Notes under the pieces: generated by a model
Seen by the model: the letters and a program-made list of their open reading frames with translations, nothing else
Databases searched by the model: none
What the model was told of the DNA's origin: nothing
Program-made: the position numbers and the translations under genes
Part shown: positions 26,938-36,603 of the stretch, one piece after another
Layout: each line of letters starts with the position of its first letter
Numbering within the stretch: position 1 is the stretch's first letter
DNA from: Saccharopolyspora_D taberi
Lineage (GTDB): Bacteria > Actinomycetota > Actinomycetes > Mycobacteriales > Pseudonocardiaceae
NCBI RefSeq assembly: GCF_039534165.1
Contig: NZ_BAAAUX010000001.1
Location: 1-64,000, forward strand
Length of the DNA stretch: 64,000 bases
Direction: 5' to 3'

Positions 26938-29340
26938 TCAGCTCCAATAGCCGTAGTCCCAGCGATCCGCCGGCGTGGTGCCGTCCCACTTCGACGCGCC
27001 AGGGGGTTGGATCATTTCGACGGTGTAGGTGTCGGTGAGGCCGGCATCGGCGTCGAAGACGCGGCGGATTCCGTAGATTTGCAGCCAGATTCGCGGGCCG
27101 AATCCGGCGGCGTCGGCGACTTCGATGGTGTCGCCGATCTGCACCCGCGGATCGCCGGGCACGGTGATCGTGTCCGACACGGGAATGGGGCGGCCGAGCC
27201 GGGCGACGAGCCGTTCGAGCAAGACCCGCATGACCCATTCGTCTTGCTGCCAGGTGTTGCCGGTCAGTTCGATGACGCGCTCGCCGGCCAGGGCGATGGA
27301 TTCCGTGTTGCGGACGGTCCAGGTTTTCGCGGCGTCTTCGGCCACGACGGTGCCCTGAATGCGGAATCGGCTCGCGCCGTTGGGGTCGACGTGGCCTATC
27401 GGCTCGTCCCAGCCGTTCCACACCCAGAGGCGGGCAAGGTCGCGGCTGATGAACTTCTGCTCGGTGTCGCCGGTCGTTCCCTCGCGGTAGTCCGTGCCCG
27501 TGTACGGCTTGCGGCCGGCGAACGGTACTTCGCTGTCCCAGAACCCGTTTTCGGGGATCACGGGAAGGTTGAACGGCTCGACGGCGATGATGGCATCGCC
27601 GGTCGGGATGAATGTTTCGAGCGCTGTCCCTGCCGCGACGACGAAATCCACCGGCAGTAGCTCGCCGGACGCGGCGCGGTAGAGCGGCACGCCGTCGGAT
27701 GCGAGGTCGTAGGCGATGCCCGACACCGCGCGTCCGCTGGTCGTCGTGACGGTCCAGACGTTGCGGATGCTGTCGACGGTCGAGCGCAGCCGTAGCCCGG
27801 TGAAGTCGTCGACGGTGAACCGCCGGACGACGCCGGTCTGTCGGTCGAGCACGTCATCGAGCGTCCAGAACGTGAACCGCCCTTGCTCGTCGAAGAACAC
27901 GCACCCGAACTCGGCGGCGGCGATCTCCTTTGCCAGCGCCCACGCTTCGCGGCCGGTCTGCCGCAGCGTGTGCGTGAGCCGGTTGTTGCCGGCGCTGATC
28001 ACTGCCGTACCCGCCGGTGCGGTGTCATAGCTGAAGTTGCCAAACCAGGTAGCGCCGGCCACCTGCACCACGTAGACATCCGACACCGCGTAGGTGTGAT
28101 CGATGGTGACCAGCCCCGACAACGGGTCCGTGAGGTTGGGCGCGTTGCGTCCGGTAAGGATCTGCTCTGCCGATACGGTGCTGTTGACCCGCATCTGCAT
28201 CGTGATCTGCGTTGACGAGTTGGGAAGGAACCGCGCTTCTACGTAGTTCCACCCGGCGACCATGAACAGGTACGGGCCGGTGCCGACCCCGCCGGCCTGG
28301 TCGATCAGGCGCGGCGCGACACCACCGTTGCTGTTTTCGATGACGATCTGCATCCGGTTTTTGCGGATTTGCAGGGTGATCGGCGCCGAGTCGGCGTTGA
28401 CGTTGTTACCGGGCCAGTGCACCCACGCGCCCATGACCCACGTGGCTTGCATCGTGCCCGCCACGCCACGGTCTTGCTCGTCGACCCAGTATTTGTGGTA
28501 CACGGGCGTGACGCCCACGGGCGATGCTTCGTGCGCGAGGTAGCCGTGGGGTCCGTCGCGGTATGCCTCCGCGCGCGCACGCGTCGCAGAGTTGGCCGAG
28601 GTCTCCCATTCCTCCGTGCGCTGGTAGGTCTGGTCGTTGTCCAGCGTGCCCACTTCGGGGATCACGGACCCGTGGAAGGGCACGGACAGCACGGGGCCGA
28701 ACGCGGTGCCGGACTCCTGCCCCTGCCACCACGCCCACCGCTTCGGCGGTCCCATCGTGAAACCGCCGGCGCGGGCGCACAGGTCGATGATCGCCGCCGA
28801 GTCGGTGAGCCCGCCACGCTTTACGCCCTGCTGCAAGGCGCGTTGCAGGATGCCGGACGGGGCGAGGTTGACCGGGCCGCGGGTGAGCTCGACGTGATCG
28901 AGGCATTCGATGTGGACTTCGCCGGTGTCACGGTCGGCGGTGATGTCGCGGACGATGCCGGTGATCTGCCGGAAGTCCTCCCATCCGGCATCGGTCCACA
29001 CGCCGATGTCGAATCGCATCGGCGTGCCTTCGGGCAGCTGCCCGAAGAACGGGCCATCGGGGTTGGTGGCGGCGAACCAGTAGGCGAGCGGTTCGCCGTT
29101 GAGCTCGCCGGCCAGGGTCAACGGCAGTGATGCGGCGGCTTCCCCTTCGACGAGCATGATTTCTTCGGGGACGGTGCTCGATAGGGCGTGCTCGCGCTCG
29201 CCGGTGCGCACGAACCGCGACAGGTCAGACAGCTCATGGTCGAACGCGCCGTCGCGGTTCCAGTCGATGAGCAGCCGCGGCCGGAAGTACCGTTCTCGGG
29301 CGGTGATCGCCGCGGCGGCGGCCGGGGTGTGCGCGAGCAC
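26938..29340 (-). CDS. Large minor tail protein (tail tip)
   Basis: 800 residues, beta-rich, with a central lectin-like stretch (about 130-330). It follows the distal tail gene, so it is the tail-tip protein, comparable in place to a baseplate hub or Tal. GTG 29340 is fixed by GGAGG 7 nt upstream within the end of the previous gene; a longer frame to 29793 would overlap that gene antisense-style and is rejected. Confidence 0.82.
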   Translation of the reverse strand: MLAHTPAAAAAITARERYFRPRLLIDWNRDGAFDHELSDLSRFVRTGEREHALSSTVPEEIMLVEGEAAASLPLTLAGELNGEPLAYWFAATNPDGPFFGQLPEGTPMRFDIGVWTDAGWEDFRQITGIVRDITADRDTGEVHIECLDHVELTRGPVNLAPSGILQRALQQGVKRGGLTDSAAIIDLCARAGGFTMGPPKRWAWWQGQESGTAFGPVLSVPFHGSVIPEVGTLDNDQTYQRTEEWETSANSATRARAEAYRDGPHGYLAHEASPVGVTPVYHKYWVDEQDRGVAGTMQATWVMGAWVHWPGNNVNADSAPITLQIRKNRMQIVIENSNGGVAPRLIDQAGGVGTGPYLFMVAGWNYVEARFLPNSSTQITMQMRVNSTVSAEQILTGRNAPNLTDPLSGLVTIDHTYAVSDVYVVQVAGATWFGNFSYDTAPAGTAVISAGNNRLTHTLRQTGREAWALAKEIAAAEFGCVFFDEQGRFTFWTLDDVLDRQTGVVRRFTVDDFTGLRLRSTVDSIRNVWTVTTTSGRAVSGIAYDLASDGVPLYRAASGELLPVDFVVAAGTALETFIPTGDAIIAVEPFNLPVIPENGFWDSEVPFAGRKPYTGTDYREGTTGDTEQKFISRDLARLWVWNGWDEPIGHVDPNGASRFRIQGTVVAEDAAKTWTVRNTESIALAGERVIELTGNTWQQDEWVMRVLLERLVARLGRPIPVSDTITVPGDPRVQIGDTIEVADAAGFGPRIWLQIYGIRRVFDADAGLTDTYTVEMIQPPGASKWDGTTPADRWDYGYWS

Positions 29341-29342
29341 GG

Positions 29343-30185
29343 TTAGACCTCCTGCAAGGTGAGCGTGGGGTGTGACTGGCCGCGACGGGCGGCGGTGACC
29401 GGCATGGAGTCGACGGAGCAGACCGGGGCGCCACCGCCCAGCGCCCATGCGGTCGCTTCGGTGCCGGCTTCGACCTGCGCGGCGGCGACCGTGAGCACGG
29501 CGTTGGGGTTGGGGGTGGCGGTCGGGACGATCGACGGCGACAGGCCGATGACGCCGGCGGTCGGCGGCACGGTCACGGTGAGCCGCGACCACACGCCGGC
29601 GGTCAGCACGACATCGGTGCCGGTGACCGCCGCGGTGTAGCCGGTGGCGGTCCGCAGATCGGCGACCAGGCGCACCGTGACGGCGTGGGTGGATTGCACG
29701 TAGGCCGATGCGGTCACGGTCTCGTCGGGAAGGATGGGCGCCGGGTGGTCGCGGTCGAGACGTAGCGCGGCCGAGACGGGCCACAGTGACCACGCGAGCG
29801 CGTCACCCGCGGGTGGCGCGTCGTCGGGCCACACGGCGGCGGGTGCCAGGTTGCCGGCGGTGACGGTGATGGCGCTGGTGTCCCGTCCGCCGTAGCCCAC
29901 GCTCGCAGCAGCGCGCGAGAGCCGGTTCGAGCGCCATCCGGGAAGCACGAACCGCAGCGGTCCGCGCACGTGTCTGTCCCGCAGGGCTTCGAGGTAGTCG
30001 CGCTCCACATCCGAAAGCCAGCGCCATTCGAAGGGGAACTTGCGGCGGGAACCGAGATAGTCGACGGTGACCGCGCCGGACAGGGCGACGTGCATGCCGC
30101 CCTGTCGCGACGCTTCTACCTCGAAGTCCTGGCGGGGCGCCCGCATCGGGCGTAGGCGCCCCAACGGGCCGAGGTACAACGGCAC
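29343..30185 (-). CDS. Distal tail protein
   Basis: 280 residues. The N-terminal half (LGPLGRLRPMRAP, then FEWRWLS) is typical of actinophage distal tail proteins, and a carbohydrate-binding-like jelly-roll follows (about 100-245). It lies directly after the tape measure, its usual place, and joins tail tube to tail tip. Confidence 0.78.
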   Translation of the reverse strand: MPLYLGPLGRLRPMRAPRQDFEVEASRQGGMHVALSGAVTVDYLGSRRKFPFEWRWLSDVERDYLEALRDRHVRGPLRFVLPGWRSNRLSRAAASVGYGGRDTSAITVTAGNLAPAAVWPDDAPPAGDALAWSLWPVSAALRLDRDHPAPILPDETVTASAYVQSTHAVTVRLVADLRTATGYTAAVTGTDVVLTAGVWSRLTVTVPPTAGVIGLSPSIVPTATPNPNAVLTVAAAQVEAGTEATAWALGGGAPVCSVDSMPVTAARRGQSHPTLTLQEV

Positions 30186-30187
30186 GG

Positions 30188-32518
30188 CTACCTCCTGCGG
30201 TTACTTGCCTGCGCGCGGTTGACGACACGAGCAAGCACACGGCCGCCGGTGTCGTCGAGCACCATCGACATGCCGGCCAGGGCATCGCGAAGCTCGTCCA
30301 CCCGGATCGGTCGCGTCGACTCGCCGCTGTCGCCGTGGTTGTTGGTGGTGTGCGTCGACGGCGGGCTGTAGGCGAGGCCGGCGGGTGCGGCCACGCCGGG
30401 CACGCCGACGCCGAGCCCGATCCCACCGGGAGCCAGGGCCGAGCGGACTTGGCCGGCGACGCGGTGCGCTGCGGCGACCGCGGCTGTGCCGTCGGCGGCG
30501 ATGGCCGAGGCAAAGTCCGTGATCAGCGCGCGACCCGAAAACGTGGTGTAACCGGAGCCGGAGAACGGGCCTTCCTTCGCAGGGCTGAACGGGAACAGGT
30601 TTCGGATCGACGACAGGACGCCGGACACCTTGCCCTTCAGCCAGCCGACCGCACCCGAGATGCCGTCCCACAGCCCTTGCAGCAGCGCGCGGCCGGAATC
30701 GACCAGCAGCGAGCCGAGGTTGCCGAGCGCGTCGAGGATCGACCCTGGCAGTCCACGCACGAAATTCACGACCGCCGATACTCCACTGTGGACGGCATCG
30801 CGGGCAGAATTCCATGCGTTGGTAACAAATTCGACGATCGAGCGTCCCGCGGACTGCACGGTTTCGACGCACCACTGCCACGCTGTCGACACCCACTCGG
30901 ACACCGCCGACCAGGCCGATTGCGTCCACGAAACGACGGTGTCCCAGTTGGCCACGATCAGCGCGACCAGGCCGACAACGGCGGCGATCACCCACCCAAT
31001 CGGCCCCATCGCAACAACCCAGCTCGCGGCCATCACGACCGCACGCGCCATCGCGCCGGCCGCCATCACTGCCCACTGCGCAACCACCTGCGCGGCGGTC
31101 ACCGCCATCGACGCGACCGCGCGCGCGGCCATCGCCGCGAACTGCGCCCCGACCTGCACGGCCATCACGACCAGCGACGCAACCGAGCGTGCCGCCATCA
31201 CCGCGAACTGCACAGCGGTGGTCACCGCCATGCGAACCGCGTTGGCGATCCACGCGGCCACCGCCCCAGCGAACCGTCCCATCGCGGCGAGCATCCGGTT
31301 GGTCGCCGTGCCCTGCGTGGTCGCGGCGGTGAGGAACTTCCCGCCGAGCGTCGTCAGTCCCATGATCAGCGGCGCCAGGCGCGCGCCGACCAGGCCGATA
31401 ACCGTGATCCACGCGAGCACGCCGGCAACCACGGACTGAACGGGCGCGGGCAGCGACGCGAACGCCGATGCCAAGGTGCCGACTACGGACGCCACGAGCG
31501 GAAGGATGCTTCCCAGATGGCCGGACACCTGCGCGAGCAGGGAGAACACGGCGGCGATCTGCTCTTGCCCCTGCGCGGACTGCGACCATGCGGCCATCTG
31601 CCCGGTCAACTGCACCAGCGTGGCAAGGAACGCTTCGCCGTTGGGGGACGCTGCCCGGAAGATGTTCACCAGGACGGTTCCGACGTTGCGGGCGACCGTC
31701 CACAGCTGCCGCAGCACTTCGATGCCGCCGCGCATGAACCGTTCGAGGGCACCGGATTCGCGGGCCGCGGCCACCATGTCGGCGAGCCGTTGCGTGGCCG
31801 CGCCGGCGCCGCCGGTCATCTCGGCGAACAGCCGCGACCCGACTTCGGAGAGGTCGAGAAAGATGGAGATCAGCGGCCGGGCGGTGGCCGCGAGATTGCC
31901 GGTAGCGACCGCCGACGAACCCATGATGGATTCGACGGTGCGCACCTGCCGCGCTTCACCGAGGAACGCGCCCACGTCGAGCGCGGCCCGGTTGAACCCG
32001 GTAGCAATCGCGGTCATTCCGGCGCGCAGGACGGGAATGTACTTCCCGCCGAGGTCCCGCACCTGGGCGGAGGTACCGGCGAACGCCGCATCTTGCACGG
32101 CGTCGGTCAGCTTGTCCCACTGCGGCACCAGGTCACGCACGGCTTTCGCGGTGGCCTGCGCGTTCGGGGACAGCTCGGCGAGTGCTTCGGCGAACGCTTC
32201 CGGATCGCCAAGGTTCTTCATGGCCTCGCCGAAACCGGACGTTGCCACTTTCAGCGTGGCCATGGCCGCGCCGCCGGCGACCGCCACGCCGGGCAGCATC
32301 GCCAGGGCGCCGACCGCGGCCACGCCGGCGTTGCCGACCAGGCCGAGCGCGCCGGCCGCGGTCACCGATGCGGACGTGACCTTGCCGACCGACTCGGACG
32401 CTTTCAGCGCGTGCGGGCCGAAGTCCCGCAGTCCCTTGCGTGCGCGGGCGAGCGCCCGATCCCACCGGGTGGTGTCGAGTCGCAGGTATCCGACGAGCTC
32501 GCCGACGGTGAGGGCCAC
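30188..32518 (-). CDS. Tail tape measure protein
   Basis: 776 residues, the longest helical protein of the late operon, with Ala-rich helices and several hydrophobic segments in the middle (about 430-560, e.g. MGPIGWVIAAVVGLVALI). This is normal for proteins that set tail length and pass through the membrane during injection. The C-terminal region has the common motif LFPFSPAKEGPFSGSGY. By the usual ratio the length predicts a tail of roughly 115 nm. GTG 32518 follows AGGGGG and sits 18 nt after the end of the frameshifted chaperone frame. Confidence 0.93.
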   Translation of the reverse strand: MALTVGELVGYLRLDTTRWDRALARARKGLRDFGPHALKASESVGKVTSASVTAAGALGLVGNAGVAAVGALAMLPGVAVAGGAAMATLKVATSGFGEAMKNLGDPEAFAEALAELSPNAQATAKAVRDLVPQWDKLTDAVQDAAFAGTSAQVRDLGGKYIPVLRAGMTAIATGFNRAALDVGAFLGEARQVRTVESIMGSSAVATGNLAATARPLISIFLDLSEVGSRLFAEMTGGAGAATQRLADMVAAARESGALERFMRGGIEVLRQLWTVARNVGTVLVNIFRAASPNGEAFLATLVQLTGQMAAWSQSAQGQEQIAAVFSLLAQVSGHLGSILPLVASVVGTLASAFASLPAPVQSVVAGVLAWITVIGLVGARLAPLIMGLTTLGGKFLTAATTQGTATNRMLAAMGRFAGAVAAWIANAVRMAVTTAVQFAVMAARSVASLVVMAVQVGAQFAAMAARAVASMAVTAAQVVAQWAVMAAGAMARAVVMAASWVVAMGPIGWVIAAVVGLVALIVANWDTVVSWTQSAWSAVSEWVSTAWQWCVETVQSAGRSIVEFVTNAWNSARDAVHSGVSAVVNFVRGLPGSILDALGNLGSLLVDSGRALLQGLWDGISGAVGWLKGKVSGVLSSIRNLFPFSPAKEGPFSGSGYTTFSGRALITDFASAIAADGTAAVAAAHRVAGQVRSALAPGGIGLGVGVPGVAAPAGLAYSPPSTHTTNNHGDSGESTRPIRVDELRDALAGMSMVLDDTGGRVLARVVNRAQASNRRR

Positions 32519-32536
32519 CGGATCACCCCCTGTCGG

Positions 32537-33231
32537 TCATCGCCGAGCGGCCTTGCGGGCGGCTTTCTCGGCGTCGGTGTCGGGTGGTGTCAGGGCGCGA
32601 GCGAGCCGGGATTCGCACGAGAGCAGGCCGACGATTCGGGCGCGCAGCCACCGCCACGAGCGCGTACGCAACACGCCCGAATCGACGTCGATGCCGTAGA
32701 ACTCGTGCAAGTCCGCTTCGATCAGCGCCCAGCGCGAGAGGACTTCCCGCCACGAGTGCCCGCCTTCGCGGGCGTCTTGCGCGCCGGGGGCGTACCACTC
32801 GGCGATGCCGGTTGCGGGGTCGATCGGGCCGTGCGTCGCTGCGCCCGATTCCCCGCGGGACGTTCCGGGCGGCCACCGGCCGACCAGTACGCCTCTGCGG
32901 TTTCGGGGTCGACGGTCCAGTGAAGAAACGCCGTCATGCCGGCGACTTTCAGCGTGGGCCAGGGCAGACCATCGGCCACCATGTCGTCGTAGGCGCCGCC
33001 GAGCGCGGCCCGGTACATGTCGAGCTCGGCGGCGTCGTCGACAAGCTCGGCCGTCGGCGCGGGCGCGTCAACCTCAGTCTCAACCGCGGCGGCGGTGCCG
33101 ATCATCCAATCGGACAACCGCTGCAACCGAAGACCAGTCGCGGCGTCCGGCGGATCGACGGTGTAGACCTTGCCCCGGATCGGCAGTGACAACGTGGGGT
33201 CAAGGAATTCGTCGAGGTCGCGGAGAGCCAT
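32537..33231 (-). CDS. Tail assembly chaperone, -1 frameshift product
   Basis: Long form made by a -1 shift from the upstream frame. The -1 frame is open and reads as a good protein (HGPIDPATGIAEWYAPGAQ ... WREVLSRWALIEADLHEFYGID) to a stop at 32537-32539. The most likely slip site is the G4 run in GCGGGGAAT (32848-32856), where the P-site GGG codon can re-pair one base back. The product has about 231 residues. This arrangement, like lambda G/GT, lies just before the tape measure gene, whose product it would chaperone. Exact site inferred; shift direction is seen directly. Confidence 0.82.
32722..33231 (-). CDS. Tail assembly chaperone, short form
   Basis: 169-residue zero-frame product, acidic and helical (MALRDLDEFLDPTLSLPIRGK), with a basic, Pro-rich end after the slip site. 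Its start overlaps the stop of the tail tube gene by one base. It corresponds to lambda gpG in order and role. Confidence 0.85.
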   Translation of the reverse strand: MALRDLDEFLDPTLSLPIRGKVYTVDPPDAATGLRLQRLSDWMIGTAAAVETEVDAPAPTAELVDDAAELDMYRAALGGAYDDMVADGLPWPTLKVAGMTAFLHWTVDPETAEAYWSAGGRPERPAGNRAQRRTARSTPQPASPSGTPPARKTPAKAGTRGGKSSRAGR

Positions 33232-33710
33232 CAGGCGCCACCGCCGGCGGTGCCGGGGTTGGCGATCTCGACCGGCTCACCCTGACCGGCCAGAGTGAAC
33301 GAGAACGGTTCCAGGTCGGTGACCTCGCCGCCCTTGGTGAAGTCCGTAACGTTCGCGGTGCCCTGGTAGGCATCCGGCGAACCGTCGCGCCGGTACCAGC
33401 GCACAGAGATCGCAGCATCGAACCCGACCTTGCGGGCGGCCTTGCGGATCAACTCCTGGCCGGGATCGGGGGTGTAGGTCTGCGCGGCGTCGTCACGCTT
33501 GCGCTTGCCCTCCGCCTCGATCTGCCACTTCCGCTGGGTCACGACGTCGGAACCCCACCCGCCGCTGTCAAAGTCGCTGTCGTCCTCGGTGTTGTCGTCG
33601 CCGGACTCTTCGAACTTCGTCAGCCCCTTGACGGGCACCCACGTGTCCGGGGTGACGGGGTCCTCGACTTCGAGCGTCCAGTCCTTCGCGAGCATGCTGC
33701 GCAGGGCCAT
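33231..33710 (-). CDS. Major tail tube protein
   Basis: 159 residues, beta-rich, with the LTKFEESGDDNTEDDSDFDSGG segment and WYRRDGSPDAYQGTANV typical of actinophage tube subunits. Position between the tail terminator and the chaperone fixes the role. ATG 33710. Confidence 0.88.
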   Translation of the reverse strand: MALRSMLAKDWTLEVEDPVTPDTWVPVKGLTKFEESGDDNTEDDSDFDSGGWGSDVVTQRKWQIEAEGKRKRDDAAQTYTPDPGQELIRKAARKVGFDAAISVRWYRRDGSPDAYQGTANVTDFTKGGEVTDLEPFSFTLAGQGEPVEIANPGTAGGGA

Positions 33711-33720
33711 GATGTGCCTC

Positions 33721-34155
33721 CTACTGGCGGTGGGCCGTCGGGTGATGGGCGGTCAATCGGTAGTTGCTGACGTGCTCGTATCGGCCGCTGCTGTCTCGGC
33801 CCATCGGAGCGGAATTCAGGAACTCGACCAGGTGCACGCGCACACCGGACAGGTCGAGGTGTGTGGCGCCGATCAGCGCCTCGAACGCGGCGTCGATCAG
33901 GTCGAGCGCGTCGCGCGGGTCCTGCCCGGCCGAACGTGCCCGTACCTGCACGCCGAGCACGTCATCGGCCTGCGTGGCATCGACGGTCACGCGGTACGGC
34001 GTCAGCGCCACGATCCGCGCCGGGGCGGCCGGAACAGCGCCGACAACGATGCCGGTTTCGGTGTCGGTGTAGACGCCGGATGCCCGGTAGGTGCCGACGC
34101 CGTGTTCGGCGAGGTAGCCCGCGAGCCCGTGCGAAAGGTCGCGAGTCCAGCTCAT
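33721..34155 (-). CDS. Tail terminator / tail completion protein
   Basis: 144 residues of alpha/beta character with an inserted loop. Directly upstream of the tube gene it takes the place of the lambda gpU-like terminator that caps the tail. ATG 34155 overlaps the previous stop by 4 nt; the longer frame to 34266 is not needed. Confidence 0.75.
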   Translation of the reverse strand: MSWTRDLSHGLAGYLAEHGVGTYRASGVYTDTETGIVVGAVPAAPARIVALTPYRVTVDATQADDVLGVQVRARSAGQDPRDALDLIDAAFEALIGATHLDLSGVRVHLVEFLNSAPMGRDSSGRYEHVSNYRLTAHHPTAHRQ

Positions 34156-34505
34156 GAGCCCAGCGCCTTTCGGATGCTGGACCGTACGAGCGCGGCCACC
34201 GTGTCGGCTTCGGTCGACATGGGCTGTTCGAGGTACTTGGCCTGTCGACCGGCGTCGTGCCGCCACGTCAACTCTTCGTGCTGCCGGGCCGCGTACACGG
34301 TGTCGTAGGACACGGCGGCGCTCATGCTGGACTCGTCGACGCTGGCCACCCCCGAACGTTCAAGGGTGGCTTCTTCGAGCGGTACGAGCTGACGGGAGAC
34401 GCCGAGCACGTGTTCGGCCGCGAGCTCCAACCCTTTCAGCGCGCCGGCACGGGCGCGGCCTGTGACGCGCTCGCCGTTCCATTCGGTCTTGACGGTCAAC
34501 GCCAT
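34152..34505 (-). CDS. HK97 gp10-like head-tail connector protein
   Basis: 117 residues, helical, with the family pattern of an N-terminal Lys/Arg-rich helix and the block VPLEEATLERSGVASVDES leading to VSYDTVYAARQHEELTWRHDAG, commonly seen in gp10-family minor capsid proteins. Start and stop overlap both neighbours by 1-4 nt. Confidence 0.82.
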   Translation of the reverse strand: MALTVKTEWNGERVTGRARAGALKGLELAAEHVLGVSRQLVPLEEATLERSGVASVDESSMSAAVSYDTVYAARQHEELTWRHDAGRQAKYLEQPMSTEADTVAALVRSSIRKALGS

Positions 34506-34831
34506 CAGGTCAACACCACCTCGACGTGAGAAGGGACAGGAAGCCGTCCGCCATCGCGGCGCTTCGCCGTGATCACGGTTGAGCTCGTGCCGTCGGGCAG
34601 CGTCACCCGTGACCCCGCCGGCGCCACGGTGGACAGCGGCGCGTAGAGCGTGGTTTCGCTGACTACTTCGGTGCCGGCGTCGTCGCGCACCAGGCGCCGC
34701 GACGCATCGACCACCGCCCGCACGGTGACGGGGTCGCCGTAGATGTCGCCGTATGCTCCGCTGCCCTCATAGGCTTCGATCACGACATCGCTGCCGGCCT
34801 GCGCGAGCAGGAAGCGGGGAATGCCTGCCAC
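34505..34831 (-). CDS. Head closure (stopper) protein
   Basis: 108 residues, beta-rich, with RLVRDDAGTEVVSETTLYAPL, typical of small head-closure proteins encoded between the adaptor and gp10-like genes. GTG 34831. Confidence 0.7.
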   Translation of the reverse strand: MAGIPRFLLAQAGSDVVIEAYEGSGAYGDIYGDPVTVRAVVDASRRLVRDDAGTEVVSETTLYAPLSTVAPAGSRVTLPDGTSSTVITAKRRDGGRLPVPSHVEVVLT

Positions 34832-34846
34832 AGCGCCCCCTTTCGG

Positions 34847-35251
34847 CTACCGGTGAACGATGTAGCCGGGCAGCAGCCCGGCCAGTCGCAGCGGCCGAGA
34901 GACCGTGTCCGGTGTCCGCCCGTCGCTACCGTCGGCATTGCCGGCACCGTTGCGGGACAGGGAAACCGACCCGATGGAAACGGTGCCCCACTGCCCGGCC
35001 TGCCCGGACTCGTCGCCGGTTTCCAACCAGTGCACGGCCTGCGCGCATGTGGCATCACGGAACGCGGCGACATCCTCGGGATCGACCGGCATGCCGTCGG
35101 CATCGGTGTCGTAAATCGCGGTGAACGTCAGTTCTTCCACCGCTTCGGACGCGCGCGCGAGCAGCCGCGACGCTTCCGGCTCGTCGGGAATCACCGCATC
35201 GGCCGGCGCGTAGGCGACGAGCTCGGCGCGGGTGGCGTACACGCGAGGCAC
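34847..35251 (-). CDS. Head-tail adaptor protein
   Basis: 134 residues. The start MPRVYATRAELVAYAPADA, a helical core with DATCAQAVHWLE and a Ser/Gly-rich middle fit the gp6/gp15-type adaptor that binds the portal. GTG 35251. Confidence 0.75.
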   Translation of the reverse strand: MPRVYATRAELVAYAPADAVIPDEPEASRLLARASEAVEELTFTAIYDTDADGMPVDPEDVAAFRDATCAQAVHWLETGDESGQAGQWGTVSIGSVSLSRNGAGNADGSDGRTPDTVSRPLRLAGLLPGYIVHR

Positions 35252-35254
35252 CGG

Positions 35255-35557
35255 TCAGCCCTCGCCGTCGGTGAAGAACCGCGCGAGATCGTCACGGGTC
35301 AAGCTTTCGGCGTCGTCGCGGGACATGCCCTGCGACACCGCGTAGTCGAGCCAGTCGGACTTTCGGGCGCTGGGCTTCGGCATCTCGACCGGTCCCGACG
35401 CGGGCGCGGCGGGCTGCTCGTCGCCGTCGATGCTGTAGGCATCGTGCCGGCGGAAGTACGCAAGCGCCGCCGGGTCGCTGGTCTCTCCGGTGCCGTCGAC
35501 GAACTCGACGCCGACGACCGTGCCGGTGTACGGGGTGGGTGCGCTCACGCGGGCCAC
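35255..35557 (-). CDS. Small protein following the capsid gene
   Basis: 100 residues: a beta-rich first third, an acidic middle, and a C-terminal helical bundle (SDWLDYAVSQGMSRDDAESLTRDDL) that resembles a Rho-N/Ish1-like helix pair often found in this position. Role in the head unknown. GTG 35557 has GGAGG upstream. Confidence 0.7.
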   Translation of the reverse strand: MARVSAPTPYTGTVVGVEFVDGTGETSDPAALAYFRRHDAYSIDGDEQPAAPASGPVEMPKPSARKSDWLDYAVSQGMSRDDAESLTRDDLARFFTDGEG

Positions 35558-35623
35558 GGGCTACCTCCGGGGTAGACGGGCGGTAGTGGACGAGCGGGTG
35601 TGCTCGCCCACTACCGAACCGGG

Positions 35624-36583
35624 TCAGGGGGTCGGGGTCTGCACGACGACGCGGAACGCGCCCGCGGAACGGGTGTGCTTGACGACGACGCCCACCGGCC
35701 CCATCTCCACTTCACCGGTCTTGACGGCGCCGGCGGTGGTGAAGTCCGGGAGCCACGTCTTCACCAGCGCGCCGGGGGTGGACACGGCGTGCACGCCGTC
35801 GAGGCCGAACCGCACCGCGTACAGCGACGTGACGCCGGTCGGGCCGTCGGTGTCGATGATCGGCGCGGCGCTGCCGGCCTTCTCCCGCGGGTTGATCAGC
35901 GGGATACCCCGGTACGCCTCGACCTCCTGACCGAACGCGTTCGGGGACCGGTCGTAGTAACCGGCGCGACGCGCCAGGCTGCGGATGCGGGCGATGCCCT
36001 TGTCACTGCCGAGGATCATCGACGGGGTGCCGTCGAGCGAGTCCAGCCATTCGTCGAGCTCGTCGAGTGCGTCGTGCCGCCCGTCCTCGGTGGACAGGTC
36101 AGCCCACGACGTGACCGCGGTGCGCTCGGTAACGGTGCCGGTCACGGCCTTGTCGATGCCGTCGAACCCGTTGGCCTCGACCGCCTCGTCCCCGTTGACG
36201 AACGAGTCCGCGAACTTCGCGCGGGTCGCCTTGATCAGCTGGCCGATCTGGTAGCTGACCTCATTGGACGCGGCCGGGCCGAGGTTGCCAAGCACCCGGT
36301 CGACCTCGAACGCGCCACCCAACGGGTTCAGGTCGACGCTGTAGCGCTCGCGCTTGGCGTCCGCCTTGGTGTACTCGCTGTTGTAGGCACGGAACGCGGC
36401 GCCGCGCTCGGTGATGTGCCGGGTGTAGGCATAGGTGAGGGTCGCCCCACCGCCGGCCGGCGACACGGCCGGGTCGAACGTCAGGGCGTCGAGGATCGCG
36501 CTGGACTTGCGGAACTCGTCGATCACGGTCAGGTCGACCGCATCGGTGGTGTTCTTCGCAGCGTCGGCGAGGGTGATCGCCAT
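35624..36583 (-). CDS. Major capsid protein
   Basis: 319 residues. The N-terminal helix (MAITLADAAKNTTDAVDLTVIDEFRK) leads into a mixed fold expected to be HK97-like. There is no obvious protease-cleaved delta domain, in keeping with a separate scaffold gene just upstream. Gene order scaffold, capsid, adaptor is canonical. Confidence 0.92.
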   Translation of the reverse strand: MAITLADAAKNTTDAVDLTVIDEFRKSSAILDALTFDPAVSPAGGGATLTYAYTRHITERGAAFRAYNSEYTKADAKRERYSVDLNPLGGAFEVDRVLGNLGPAASNEVSYQIGQLIKATRAKFADSFVNGDEAVEANGFDGIDKAVTGTVTERTAVTSWADLSTEDGRHDALDELDEWLDSLDGTPSMILGSDKGIARIRSLARRAGYYDRSPNAFGQEVEAYRGIPLINPREKAGSAAPIIDTDGPTGVTSLYAVRFGLDGVHAVSTPGALVKTWLPDFTTAGAVKTGEVEMGPVGVVVKHTRSAGAFRVVVQTPTP

Positions 36584-36603
36584 GGTTGTTGTCTCCTTGC
36601 GGG

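Noticed and set aside
26938..29793. Longer tail-tip frame starting at 29793
   Set aside because: The first 150 residues are Arg/His-rich antisense-like sequence overlapping the distal tail gene; GTG 29340 has a perfect GGAGG.
32523..32876. 117-residue Arg-rich leftward frame near the chaperone
   Set aside because: It is the third frame over the frameshift region; the -1 frame gives a far better protein.
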